A stretch of 64,000 nt of DNA from Streptomyces erythrochromogenes (GTDB lineage: Bacteria > Actinomycetota > Actinomycetes > Streptomycetales > Streptomycetaceae): positions 3,286,001 through 3,350,000 of the forward strand of contig NZ_CP108036.1 of the NCBI RefSeq assembly GCF_036170895.1, given 5' to 3'. The translations under genes were made by a program, and so were the position numbers. The notes below the pieces were generated by a model. The model saw nothing but the letters and a program-made list of their open reading frames with translations, was not told the origin of the DNA and did not search any database. The stretch's first letter is position 1, and each line of letters begins with the position of its first letter. This document shows positions 46,362 to 54,784 of this stretch, piece after piece.

Positions 46362-46799
46362 ATGTCGCTCTACGCCGCGTACGCCGGCAACCTCGACCCG
46401 CGGCTGATGACGCGCCGCGCTCCCCATTCGCCGCTGCGCGGCACGGGCTGGATCAACGACTGGCGGCTGACCTTCGGCGGCGAGCAGATGGGCTGGGAGG
46501 GCTCCCTCGCCACGATCGTCGAGGCGCCCCGCCACCAGGTCTTCGTCGCCCTCTATGACATCGCCCCGCTCGACGAGGACTCCATGGACCGCTGGGAGGG
46601 CGTCGGGCTCGACATCTACCGGCGCATGCGGATCCGGGTGCACACGCTGGACGGCGAGGACGCCGCCTGGTGCTACGTGCTCAACGGCTACGAGGGCGGT
46701 CTGCCCTCCGCGCGCTACCTGGGCGAGATCGCCGACGCGGCCGAGTCCGCGGGCGCCCCGCACGACTACGTGATGGAGCTGCGCAAGCGCCCCTGCTGA
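46362..46799 (+). CDS. Gamma-glutamylcyclotransferase-like protein
   Basis: The protein has 145 residues. YAAYAGNLDPRLM near the start is the YxxYGSN-type loop of the GGCT fold, and YVLNGYEGGLPSARYLGEI is the C-terminal part. The usual catalytic Glu may be in APLDEDSMDRWEGV. Such proteins cleave gamma-glutamyl peptides to 5-oxoproline, but the substrate here is unknown. It starts at ATG 46362, divergent from the reductase. Confidence 0.82.
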   Translation: MSLYAAYAGNLDPRLMTRRAPHSPLRGTGWINDWRLTFGGEQMGWEGSLATIVEAPRHQVFVALYDIAPLDEDSMDRWEGVGLDIYRRMRIRVHTLDGEDAAWCYVLNGYEGGLPSARYLGEIADAAESAGAPHDYVMELRKRPC

Positions 46800-46931
46800 T
46801 CCCGCGGCGGGGCCGCCCGGGGCGGGCCGCCCAGGGCGGTCACCCAAGGTCATCGCAGGTCACGGCGGGTGGCCGCGGACATTTGGTCGGAAACGACAAG
46901 ACAACGATCCGAGCATGGTGAGCTGTGCCAT

Positions 46932-46943
46932 CTACGCGCGTAG
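46932..46943. promoter_or_regulatory. Palindromic operator CTACGCGCGTAG before the nucleoside phosphorylase
   Basis: This perfect 12-bp palindrome ends 25 bp before the start codon. The identical 12-mer is found before deoC (58113-58124) and add (63539-63550), and I found it nowhere else in the window. Its place near the transcription start suggests repression. Confidence 0.8.
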
Positions 46944-46968
46944 GCAATGAGCGGCTACGCTCGTCTGC

Positions 46969-47775
46969 GTGAACGCATCTGTTACCGATCCCACCGCCGC
47001 CGCCGACGCCGCAGCCGCCCGCCTGCGGGAGCTCACCGGCGCCGAGACCCACGATGTCGCCCTCGTCATGGGCTCCGGCTGGGCGCCCGCCGCCGAGGCC
47101 CTGGGCGCCCCCGAGGCCGAGTTCCTCGTCACCGAGCTGCCCGGGTTCCCCCCGGCCGCCGTCGAAGGACACGGCGGCAAGGTCCGCTCGTACAAGATCG
47201 GCGACAAGCGCGCGCTGGTCTTCCTGGGCCGCACCCACTACTACGAGGGCCGCGGCGTCGCCGCCGTCGCCCACGGTGTCCGCACCGCCGTCGCCGCCGG
47301 CTGCAAGACCGTCGTGCTGACCAACGGCTGCGGCGGTCTGCGCGAGGGCATGCAGCCCGGCCAGCCGGTCCTGATCAGCGACCACATCAACATGACGGCC
47401 ACCTCGCCGATCATCGGCGCGAACTTCGTGGACCTGACGAACCTGTACTCGCCCCAGCTGCGCGCGCTGTGCAAGGAGATCGACCCCTCCCTGGAGGAGG
47501 GCGTCTACGTCCAGTTCCCCGGCCCGCACTACGAGACCCCGGCCGAGATCAACATGATCCGCGTCATGGGCGCCGACCTGGTCGGCATGTCCACCGTGCT
47601 GGAGGCCATCGCCGCCCGTGAGGCCGGCGCCGAGGTGCTCGGCATCTCCCTGGTCACCAACCTGGCGGCGGGCATCTCCGGCGAGCCGCTGAACCACGAA
47701 GAGGTCCTCCAGGCCGGCCGCGACTCGGCCGCGCGCATGGGCAAGCTGCTGACCCAGGTCCTCGCCCGCATCTGA
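46969..47775 (+). CDS. punA: Purine nucleoside phosphorylase (trimeric type)
   Basis: The protein has 268 residues. It splits (deoxy)inosine and (deoxy)guanosine with phosphate into base and (deoxy)ribose-1-phosphate. [14 protein letters not shown] is the phosphate loop, [10 protein letters not shown] contains the ribose/phosphate contact, and [25 protein letters not shown] includes the base pocket. The first in-frame GTG (46969) is used, 25 bp after the shared palindrome. The phosphosugar mutase follows 35 bp downstream, in the same direction. Confidence 0.94.
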   Translation: MNASVTDPTAAADAAAARLRELTGAETHDVALVMGSGWAPAAEALGAPEAEFLVTELPGFPPAAVEGHGGKVRSYKIGDKRALVFLGRTHYYEGRGVAAVAHGVRTAVAAGCKTVVLTNGCGGLREGMQPGQPVLISDHINMTATSPIIGANFVDLTNLYSPQLRALCKEIDPSLEEGVYVQFPGPHYETPAEINMIRVMGADLVGMSTVLEAIAAREAGAEVLGISLVTNLAAGISGEPLNHEEVLQAGRDSAARMGKLLTQVLARI

Positions 47776-47810
47776 GGCCCCGGGACCGTACGAGAGGTAA
47801 GGCGGAAGTA

Positions 47811-49457
47811 GTGCAGGAACAGGACGACCTGATCACCCGGGCGCAGGCCTGGCTGGCGGAGGACCCCGACCCGGAGACGGCGGCCGAGCTCGACGCCCTC
47901 ATCGGGGCGGGCGACACGGCGGAACTGACCGACCGTTTCTCCGGCACCCTCCAGTTCGGCACCGCCGGACTGCGCGGTGAGATCGGCGCGGGCCCGATGC
48001 GGATGAACCGCAGCGTGGTCATCCGGGCCGCGGCGGGCCTCGCGGCCTACCTGAAGGCCCAGGGCCACGCCGGCGGCCTGGTCGTCGTCGGCTACGACGC
48101 CCGCTACAAGTCGGCGGACTTCGCCCGCGACACCGCGGCCGTCATGACCGGCGCCGGGCTGCGCGCGGCCGTCCTGCCCCGCCCGCTGCCCACGCCCGTC
48201 CTCGCGTACGCCACAAGGCACCTGGGCGCCGTGGCCGGCGTCGAGGTGACCGCGAGCCACAACCCGCCACGGGACAACGGCTACAAGGTCTACCTCGGCG
48301 ACGGCTCGCAGATCGTCTCCCCGGCCGACACGGAGATCGCGGCGGAGATCGCCCGCATCGACACGCTCGCCTCGGTCCCCCGCCCGGAATCCGGCTGGGA
48401 GGACCTCGGCGACGAGGTCCTGGAGGCCTACCTGGCCCGTACGGACGCCGTGCTGACCCCCGGCGGCCCGCGCGGCGTGCGGACCGTCTACACGGCCATG
48501 CACGGCGTCGGCAAGGACGTCGTGATGGCGGCCTTCGCCCGGCACGGCTTCCCGGAGCCGGTCCTGGTCGCCGAGCAGGCCGAACCGGACCCGGCCTTCC
48601 CCACCGTGGCGTTCCCCAACCCGGAGGAGCCGGGCGCGATGGACCTGGCCTTCGCCAGGGCCGCCGAGGTCCAGCCGGACATCGTGATCGCGAACGACCC
48701 CGACGCGGACCGCTGCGCGGTGGCCGTCCCCACCGCGGACGGCTGGCGGATGCTGCGCGGCGACGAGGTCGGCGCGCTGCTCGCGGCGCACCTGGTCCAC
48801 AAGGGCGCGACCGGCGTCTTCGCCGAGTCCATCGTCTCCTCCAGCCTGCTGGGCCGGATCGCGGAGGCGGCGGGCGTCGGCTACGAGGAGACCCTGACGG
48901 GCTTCAAGTGGATCGCCCGCGTCGAGGGCCTGCGCTACGGCTACGAGGAGGCGCTCGGCTACTGCGTGGACCCCGAGGGCGTCCGCGACAAGGACGGCGT
49001 GACCGCCGCCCTGCTGGTCGCCGAACTGGCCTCGGAGCTCAAGGAGCAGGGCCGCACCCTGACCGACCTGCTGGACGACCTGGCGATGGCCCACGGACTG
49101 CACGCCACCGACCAGCTTTCGGTCCGCGTCTCGGACCTGTCGGTGATCGCCTCGGCGATGGCCGCGCTGCGCGCCGAGCCCCCGGTCTCGCTCGCGGGCC
49201 TGCGGGTCGTCTCGGCGGAGGACCTGACCAAGGGCACGGAGTCGCTGCCGCCCACGGACGGCCTGCGCTACTACCTGGACGGCGCGTACAAGGCCCGGGT
49301 CATCTGCCGCCCGTCGGGCACGGAGCCCAAGCTGAAGTGCTACCTGGAGGTCGTCGTCCCGGTGGCCGAGGCCTCCGACCTGACGTCGGCCCGCGCGACC
49401 GGCCAGGAAGTCCTGGACGCGATCAAGAAGGACCTCGCGGCGGCGATGGGCCTGTAG
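47811..49457 (+). CDS. Phosphosugar mutase (phosphomannomutase/PGM2 family)
   Basis: The protein has 548 residues of the alpha-D-phosphohexomutase family. FGTAGLRGEIGAGPMRMN, the phosphoserine loop TASHNPPRDNGYKVY, the metal loop DPDADRCAV and the C-terminal phosphate site CRPSGTEPKLK are all intact. The PGM2-like length and position after the nucleoside phosphorylase suggest it works as a phosphopentomutase, turning ribose- or deoxyribose-1-phosphate to the 5-phosphate; this is inference. GAGAGG precedes the GTG start. Confidence 0.92.
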   Translation: MQEQDDLITRAQAWLAEDPDPETAAELDALIGAGDTAELTDRFSGTLQFGTAGLRGEIGAGPMRMNRSVVIRAAAGLAAYLKAQGHAGGLVVVGYDARYKSADFARDTAAVMTGAGLRAAVLPRPLPTPVLAYATRHLGAVAGVEVTASHNPPRDNGYKVYLGDGSQIVSPADTEIAAEIARIDTLASVPRPESGWEDLGDEVLEAYLARTDAVLTPGGPRGVRTVYTAMHGVGKDVVMAAFARHGFPEPVLVAEQAEPDPAFPTVAFPNPEEPGAMDLAFARAAEVQPDIVIANDPDADRCAVAVPTADGWRMLRGDEVGALLAAHLVHKGATGVFAESIVSSSLLGRIAEAAGVGYEETLTGFKWIARVEGLRYGYEEALGYCVDPEGVRDKDGVTAALLVAELASELKEQGRTLTDLLDDLAMAHGLHATDQLSVRVSDLSVIASAMAALRAEPPVSLAGLRVVSAEDLTKGTESLPPTDGLRYYLDGAYKARVICRPSGTEPKLKCYLEVVVPVAEASDLTSARATGQEVLDAIKKDLAAAMGL

Positions 49458-49510
49458 CCCTTCGGCATGAACCGGCCTGCCTCGTCCCGTCCGGCGAGCC
49501 CGGCCACGAT

Positions 49511-49538
49511 GGCCCCTTGAGTCCCGGCTCAGGGGGCC
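49511..49538. terminator. Terminator between the mutase and the afsQ unit
   Basis: GGCCCCTTGAG pairs with CTCAGGGGGCC (one wobble) around a TCCCGG loop, between converging genes. Confidence 0.75.
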
Positions 49539-49589
49539 GTCGACGTTTCCCGGGCTCCGCCCCCAGCGGCGGCGCGCCCGTCCGTGCGG

Positions 49590-50252
49590 TCAGGCGCCCG
49601 GGGACGGAGACGCGGACGCCGTCGGGCGGACGATTTCGCCCAGGGTGGGGACAGACTCCGGGCGGGAGCGGACCGCGTCCGTGCACTCCCACGCCCGCGG
49701 CGGATCGGCGTCCGGTCCGCCCAGGACCACCGGCCCCGGGCCGGCCGACACCGTCTCGCTGCCCGCCAGCGTGCACACGATCTGCGACAACGCCACCGGC
49801 GGCAGGTCCTCCGGCTTGCGGCTGAGCCGCACCGTGCCCGCCGGGTCGCCCGGCTTCGGCGCGCCCGCCGTCAGCCCGGCCGGCACCCCGGTCGAGAAGC
49901 CGGCGTCCCGCTCCTCCGCGCTCGGCGTCCGCTCCAGCGCCTCCAGCAGCGCCTGCGCGGCCTGCGCGACGGGATCCCGTACGGTGCCCTTCTCCGCCAT
50001 CGGAACGACCCGCTCCACGCCCACCAGCTGCGATCCGCAGACCAGTTCCACCGTGGCCTGGAAACCCGGCCCCCCGCTCTGCCCGCCCGGCTGCGCCGGG
50101 GTGTCGCACGAGACGCGCGACGGCGCCGCGCCCACGTCCACGGGCACGGTCGTCGCCCGGATCCCGCAGCCCGCGGTCGCGAGCAGCGCGATCCCGACGA
50201 GCGGGACCAGTACGGCCGGCACCGCCGGCAGGGCCCTACGCATCCAAATCAC
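49590..50252 (-). CDS. Lipoprotein of the afsQ operon
   Basis: The protein has 220 residues from GTG 50252 (ATG 50243 is equally plausible). The lipobox is ATAGC, near Cys 29. Pairs of Cys (SCDTPAQ, LVCGSQ, IVCTLAG, WECTDA) suggest two disulfides. It overlaps the end of afsQ2 and is the third gene of the unit, corresponding by position to SCO4905. It probably helps the AfsQ2 sensor outside the membrane, which is inference. Confidence 0.87.
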   Translation of the reverse strand: MIWMRRALPAVPAVLVPLVGIALLATAGCGIRATTVPVDVGAAPSRVSCDTPAQPGGQSGGPGFQATVELVCGSQLVGVERVVPMAEKGTVRDPVAQAAQALLEALERTPSAEERDAGFSTGVPAGLTAGAPKPGDPAGTVRLSRKPEDLPPVALSQIVCTLAGSETVSAGPGPVVLGGPDADPPRAWECTDAVRSRPESVPTLGEIVRPTASASPSPGA

Positions 50253-51723
50253 CAGTGATCGCCTTTCCCACGTCCACCGGCAGCCGCAGGGTGAACAGCG
50301 CCCCGCCGCCCGGCACGTTGGCCGCGGTGATGTCGCCGCCGTGGATGTGCGCGTTCTCCACGGCGATCGACAGTCCGAGCCCGCTCCCGTCCGACTTCGG
50401 CCGCGACGCGCTCGCCTTGTAGAAGCGGTCGAAGACGTGCGGCAGGACCTCCTCGGGGATGCCCGGCCCGTTGTCCTGGACCGCGATCACCAGCCAGTCC
50501 CCCTCCACGGTCACCGACACCCGCACCGGCGAGCCGCCGTGCTTGAGCGCGTTGCCGATCAGGTTGGCCAGGATGACGTCGAGGCGGCGCGGGTCGAGGC
50601 GCGCCACGATGTCGCGCCCGGCGTCGAGTTCGACCGCGTCGAGCCAGGCCCGGGCGTCGATGCAGGCCGTGACCTGGTCGGCGACGTTGACGTCGTCCAG
50701 CACCAGCCTCGCCGTACCCGCGTCGAAGCGGGTGACCTCCATCAGGTTCTCCACCAGGTCGTTCAGGCGCCGGGTCTCGCTGACGACCAGGGTCACCGCC
50801 GGTGCGATCATCGGATCGAGGTCGTCGACCTCCTCCTCCAGCACCTCGGCCACCGCGGTCAACGCCGTCAGCGGCGTCCGCAGTTCGTGCGACATGTCCG
50901 CGACGAAGCGCCGGCTCGACTCCTCTCGCGCGCTCATGTCGGCGACCTTCTTCTCCAGCGCCTCGGCCGTCTTGTTGAAGGTGCGCGACAGGTCGGCGAG
51001 TTCGTCGGTGCCCGACACGTCGAGGCGGTGGTCCAGTTCGCCCTCGCCGAGCCGCCGCGCCGCGTCTCCCAGCCGCTGTACGGGCTTGAGCACGGTGCGG
51101 GCCGCGGCCTGCGCGAGCAGCGCGGAGCCGAGCAGGGCGAGGATGGTCGCGATGGTCAGCGACCAGGCGAGCGCGTTGAGGTCGTCCCGCTCCTGGGCGA
51201 GGGACTTGTACATGTAGCCGGTCGGCCCGCCGCCCACGATCCGCGTGCCGCCGACCAGGTACGGGTTGCCGCGCGGCTTCGTGCGCTGCCAGTACACGTG
51301 GTACTCGGCGTCGTTGGCCGCCGTCGTCTTCTGACGGTCGTTCACCGCGTTCTGCAGGGACTTCGGGACGTCGGTCAGCCGGAAGTTGTCGGGCCCGGCC
51401 GCGCCGTACATCTGGCGGTTGTCCTTGCCCTCCTGCACGAGCAGCACGCTGTAGCCGGGGCTGCTGCCCGCCATCAGCTCGGCGGTGCGCTGCAGCTCCT
51501 CGGGCGTCGGGTCGGCGGGCAGCGCGGCGGCACGGTTCTGCATCTCCTGCCGGAAGTCGCCGAGGGCGGCCTCCTGGACGCGGGTGAGCACGGCCTCGCG
51601 GTTGAGCCAGTAGGCGATCCCGGACGCGGACACGGCGGCCGTCAGGGCGACCAGTGCGAAGACGACGAGGAGCCGCAGCCGCAGGCTGGTCCAGCGCCGG
51701 CCCGCGAGCAACGACCGGATCAC
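50236..51723 (-). CDS. afsQ2: Sensor histidine kinase AfsQ2
   Basis: The protein has 495 residues from a GTG that overlaps the afsQ1 stop (GTGA); the open frame beyond it is not coding. Two helices (about 14-40 and 186-206) enclose an extracellular sensor domain. HAMP (about 207-260), the phospho-acceptor His279 in DMSHELRTPL and an ATPase with NLIGNALKHGG, DNGPGIP and GSGLGLSIA follow. AfsQ1/Q2 controls antibiotic production and nitrogen/carbon balance in S. coelicolor, being active on glutamate-based media. Confidence 0.95.
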   Translation of the reverse strand: MIRSLLAGRRWTSLRLRLLVVFALVALTAAVSASGIAYWLNREAVLTRVQEAALGDFRQEMQNRAAALPADPTPEELQRTAELMAGSSPGYSVLLVQEGKDNRQMYGAAGPDNFRLTDVPKSLQNAVNDRQKTTAANDAEYHVYWQRTKPRGNPYLVGGTRIVGGGPTGYMYKSLAQERDDLNALAWSLTIATILALLGSALLAQAAARTVLKPVQRLGDAARRLGEGELDHRLDVSGTDELADLSRTFNKTAEALEKKVADMSAREESSRRFVADMSHELRTPLTALTAVAEVLEEEVDDLDPMIAPAVTLVVSETRRLNDLVENLMEVTRFDAGTARLVLDDVNVADQVTACIDARAWLDAVELDAGRDIVARLDPRRLDVILANLIGNALKHGGSPVRVSVTVEGDWLVIAVQDNGPGIPEEVLPHVFDRFYKASASRPKSDGSGLGLSIAVENAHIHGGDITAANVPGGGALFTLRLPVDVGKAITGDLDA

Positions 51724-52397
51724 TGCGGGGAGTCCAGGCGGTAGCCGACGCCCCGGACCGTACGGATCAGGGTGGGCGAGGAGGGCACGTCCTCGACCTT
51801 GGCGCGCAGCCGCTGGACGCAGGCGTCGACGAGCCGCGAGTCGCCGAGGTAGTCGTGCTCCCACACCAGGCGCAGCAGCTGCTGGCGGGAGAGCGCCTGG
51901 CCGGGCCGGCGGCTCAGTTCGAGGAGGAGTCGCAGCTCGGTCGGCGTGAGCTGGAGGTCCTCGCCGTTCTTCGTCACGGTCATGGCGGCGCGGTCGATGA
52001 CGAGGGAGCCGAAGCTCGCCGAGTCGCTCGACTCGCGTTCGCCGCGGCGCAGTACGGCCCGGATGCGGGCGTCGAGGACCCGCCCCTGGACGGGCTTGAC
52101 CACGTAGTCGTCGGCTCCGGACTCCAGGCCGACGACCACGTCGATGTCGTCGCTGCGCGCGGTGAGCAGGATGATCGGCAGCTGGTCGGTGCGGCGGATC
52201 CGCCGGCACACCTCGAAGCCGTCGATCCCCGGCAGCATCACGTCCAGCACGATCAGATCCGGCCGCTGCTCGCGCAGCAGTTTCAGGCCGTCCTCGCCCG
52301 TCGCCGCGGTGGCCACACGGTGGCCCTGGCGTGACAGGGAGAGTTCGAGGGCCGTGCGGATGGCGTCGTCGTCCTCGATCAGCAACAGGAAAGGCAC
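51720..52397 (-). CDS. afsQ1: Response regulator AfsQ1
   Basis: The protein has 225 residues of OmpR type. GTG 52397 gives the S. coelicolor length; ATG 52415 would add six residues. The receiver has IEDDD, phospho-acceptor Asp52 in LIVLDVMLPG and the conserved Lys in DDYVVKPVQG. The winged helix ends in DSRLVDACVQRLRAKVEDVP and LIRTVRGVGYRLD. It heads the afsQ1-afsQ2-lipoprotein unit and is divergent from sigQ, with its direct-repeat site between them. Confidence 0.96.
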   Translation of the reverse strand: MPFLLLIEDDDAIRTALELSLSRQGHRVATAATGEDGLKLLREQRPDLIVLDVMLPGIDGFEVCRRIRRTDQLPIILLTARSDDIDVVVGLESGADDYVVKPVQGRVLDARIRAVLRRGERESSDSASFGSLVIDRAAMTVTKNGEDLQLTPTELRLLLELSRRPGQALSRQQLLRLVWEHDYLGDSRLVDACVQRLRAKVEDVPSSPTLIRTVRGVGYRLDSPQ

Positions 52398-52488
52398 GGG
52401 CTCATTCTGTCTCATGGGCAGTCGGGAGTTCGACCGTCAGGGGGACGAGATCCTGCGTGAGTCCGCCGGGGTCCTTCCGACGGTCGCT

Positions 52489-52504
52489 GTGACAGTGCTG
52501 TGAC
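52489..52504. promoter_or_regulatory. AfsQ1 box between afsQ1 and sigQ
   Basis: GTGAC-AGTGCT-GTGAC is an exact match to the published AfsQ1 consensus GTnAC-N6-GTnAC. It lies 94 bp before sigQ and 92 bp before the afsQ1 GTG, so it can serve both promoters. A -10-like TTAAGT follows on the sigQ side. Confidence 0.92.
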
Positions 52505-52597
52505 AGTCGACGGACACCCCGGTTAAGTCGGCCGGGCAATCTTCTACTCAACGCACAGCGATCCGAAGCAGAGACACTCCACGACGGGGGGCGCGAG

Positions 52598-53296
52598 ATG
52601 AACACGCTGCACAGCACCAGCACCAGCGCGGTTGTCACGCGGCTGCACGATGTGAACCGCCGGGCGGGTGTCCGTTCGGTGGCGGTCGCCCGGCCCCGGC
52701 CGGCCCACGTCGTAGCCATTGACGCAAACCAGTACCAGGCGGTTCCCGCCCAGCAGCCGACCCCGTCCTCGACGTCCGAGGCGGAGTTCACCGCCTACGT
52801 CCAGGAGCGGCGCGCCGCGCTGTACGCGACGGCCTTCCACCTCACCGGTGACCGTTACGAGGCCGAGGACCTGCTGCAGAGCGCGCTGTTCTCCACGTAC
52901 CGCGCCTGGGACCGGATCAGCGACAAGGCCGCGGTCGGCGGGTACCTGCGCCGCACGATGACGAACCTGCACATCAGCGCGTGGCGTCGGCGCAAGCTGA
53001 ACGAGTACCCGACCGAGGAGCTGCCGGAGACGGCCTCCGACACGGACGCGATGCGCGGTACGGAGCTGCGCGCGGTGCTGTGGCAGGCGCTGACCCGGAT
53101 CCCGGAGCCGCAGCGCACGATGCTGGTGCTGCGCTACTACGAGGGCCGTACGGACCCGGAGATCGCGGAGATCCTCGGGATCAGCGTCGGCACGGTGAAG
53201 TCGAGCATCTGGCGCTCGCTGCGGCGCCTGCGGGAGGACGAGTCGCTGAGCTTCGGCCGCGACGAGGCGGAGTCCTTCGAGGAGCTGGTCGCGTAA
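52598..53296 (+). CDS. sigQ: ECF sigma factor SigQ
   Basis: The protein has 232 residues. An unusual N-terminal extension (about 1-65) precedes region 2 (YVQERRAALYATAFHLTGDR, AEDLLQSALFSTYRAWDRI) and region 4 (RIPEPQRTMLVLRYYEGRT, IAEILGISVGTVKSSIWRSL). It is a SigE-family ECF factor. ATG 52598 follows GGGGGGCG. Divergent to afsQ1 with a shared AfsQ1 site; in S. coelicolor sigQ is an AfsQ1 target that counteracts the system. No anti-sigma gene is adjacent. Confidence 0.94.
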   Translation: MNTLHSTSTSAVVTRLHDVNRRAGVRSVAVARPRPAHVVAIDANQYQAVPAQQPTPSSTSEAEFTAYVQERRAALYATAFHLTGDRYEAEDLLQSALFSTYRAWDRISDKAAVGGYLRRTMTNLHISAWRRRKLNEYPTEELPETASDTDAMRGTELRAVLWQALTRIPEPQRTMLVLRYYEGRTDPEIAEILGISVGTVKSSIWRSLRRLREDESLSFGRDEAESFEELVA

Positions 53297-53368
53297 CGCG
53301 GCGCGGCGCACACAGACCATCGGGCCAGGGGGACCGTCCTACGGGGGTGGGACGGGGGCCGCGGGGGG

Positions 53369-53414
53369 AAAAGGCGGGATCGAGCGGCCGGGGGTCCGCC
53401 TGATCCCGCCTTTT
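53369..53414. terminator. Bidirectional terminator between sigQ and the kinase-like gene
   Basis: AAAAGGCGGGATC pairs with GATCCCGCCTTTT, with an inner GCGG/CCGC stem. The terminal A- and T-runs give it intrinsic-terminator form on both strands. Confidence 0.92.
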
Positions 53415-53472
53415 CGTGTGTACGGGTCCAGCGGCCCCCGAGGCCGGGGCCGCACACCGCACTTCGCGTCGG

Positions 53473-54105
53473 CTACGCCGGGGTCGTCGTGCGGTGGCGG
53501 CCCGCCGCGGCCGCGGCCAGGCGGCCGAGGGCCTCGTCGCCGGCGCAGGCGTGCGCGCCCAGTGCGACGTGGCGGGCCACGATGCCCCGTTCGGCGCGCA
53601 TCAGCCGCAGGCCCCTGCGGAGCAGGAACGGCACGGACTTGCGGCCCTCGCGCAGATCGCGGGCGAGCCGGCGGCGGAAGGTCGTCGAGGGGCGTCCGCG
53701 CAGGCAGATGGCGTCCGCGAGGAGGCCGAGTTCCTGGCAGCGGGCGGCCACGTCCGCGGCGAAGATGCCCTCCGCTATGAACAGCGGGGTGCGGGCGATG
53801 TCGAGGGTGTCCCAGCCGGTGCGGGAACTGGTGGCGATGTCGTAGACCGGCACGTCCGTGCGTCCCGACGCGCACAGCTCGGCGATCGCGGCGACGGCGG
53901 TGTCGGCGTCCCACGAGAGCGGGGAGTCCCAGTCGATGTCGGAGCTGCCCTCCACCAGCGGAAGGGTGGGGTCGTCGGCTTCCTTGTAGAAGTCGTCGAG
54001 ACGCAGCACGGGCAGCCCGGAGCGGGCGGCCAACGAAGATTTTCCGGAGCCCGACGGACCGGTCAGCAGGACGACTCGGGTCGGCGAAGGAGAGGAAGAG
54101 CTCAC
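53473..54105 (-). CDS. Uridine-kinase-like P-loop protein
   Basis: The protein has 210 residues. Walker A GPSGSGKSSLAARSG (about 15-29) is followed by LRLDDFYKEADDPTLP with the uridine-kinase-type DDFY, DWDSPLSWD, and FIAEGIFAADVA. The C-terminal part has an RRRLARDLREGRKS lid-like stretch. It probably phosphorylates a nucleoside or related small molecule, fitting the nucleoside theme of the region; substrate is not certain. The GTG at 54105 is the best start although its ribosome site is weak. Confidence 0.82.
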   Translation of the reverse strand: MSSSSPSPTRVVLLTGPSGSGKSSLAARSGLPVLRLDDFYKEADDPTLPLVEGSSDIDWDSPLSWDADTAVAAIAELCASGRTDVPVYDIATSSRTGWDTLDIARTPLFIAEGIFAADVAARCQELGLLADAICLRGRPSTTFRRRLARDLREGRKSVPFLLRRGLRLMRAERGIVARHVALGAHACAGDEALGRLAAAAAGRHRTTTPA

Positions 54106-54225
54106 GGGACACCAGTCTGAACCATTCCCCCGGGTAGGGGATCCTCCCGGTGACCGGTTGGTGTCCAGGAACACACCTCCACTACGCTGCGTGCGCACGC
54201 GACTACGACCACAGGCGGGATCCCC

Positions 54226-54573
54226 ATGGCACGTCACGCAGCCCCTTCGGCACCGAACCGGCTCCGCAGCGCGGGCCTGACCCTCTCGATGGCCGGCGCC
54301 GCACTGGCGATGGCCGCGGGCGGTGCGCAGGCCGGTGAGCTGGACGTTCCGGCGGCCGTTGCCGGGGTCACGGACCCCATCGCGAACCTCAAGGTGAACC
54401 CGCTGGCCCACACCGGTGTGGACCCGCTGGACAACGGGGTCGCCACCAAGGTCGCGGACTTCCCCGCGGTGGGCACCACGGCGGTCACGGGGATCCTCAC
54501 CCAGGGCCCGTCGGTGGGTGAACTCCCCGCTGCGGCGGTCTCGTCCCTCCTGGGCCCCCTGGCCCCCCGCTGA
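54226..54573 (+). CDS. Small secreted protein of unknown function
   Basis: The protein has 115 residues. A signal peptide ends near AGGAQAGE (about 37). The mature part contains VNPLAHTGVDPLDNGVATKV, a phrase I recall from a Streptomyces-specific secreted family, then a Val/Thr-rich stretch. It has no Cys and is weakly hydrophobic. Surface or hyphal coat location is inference. Confidence 0.75.
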   Translation: MARHAAPSAPNRLRSAGLTLSMAGAALAMAAGGAQAGELDVPAAVAGVTDPIANLKVNPLAHTGVDPLDNGVATKVADFPAVGTTAVTGILTQGPSVGELPAAAVSSLLGPLAPR

Positions 54574-54731
54574 CCCCCCGCCGCCCCCGGCGAGTGAGCC
54601 GAAGGCGGCGCGTCGGCGAAGGCGGGCGAGCGCCCGGAGTAGCCGCGAGGCGCGAGCGGCTTCGAGGACGCACGCACGCCTGGAGCCGACAACAGCGCCG
54701 CCGGAGGCGAACCGAGCCCGAAAACGAAGGA

Positions 54732-54764
54732 GGCCCCGGCAGCGCGGGGGACGCTGCCGGGGCC
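54732..54764 (-). terminator. Terminator of the deoC-aldehyde dehydrogenase unit
   Basis: GGCCCCGGCAGCG pairs perfectly with CGCTGCCGGGGCC around a 7-nt loop, 21 bp past the stop on the minus strand. The downstream side is T-rich on that strand. Confidence 0.88.
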
Positions 54765-54784
54765 GGTCTCGTAGGGGGCCGGTC

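Noticed and set aside
52210..52415. afsQ2 extended upstream through the afsQ1 gene
   Set aside because: The kinase frame stays open to 52209 but only as a by-product inside afsQ1. The GTGA overlap at 51720-51723 gives the expected N-terminal helix and length.
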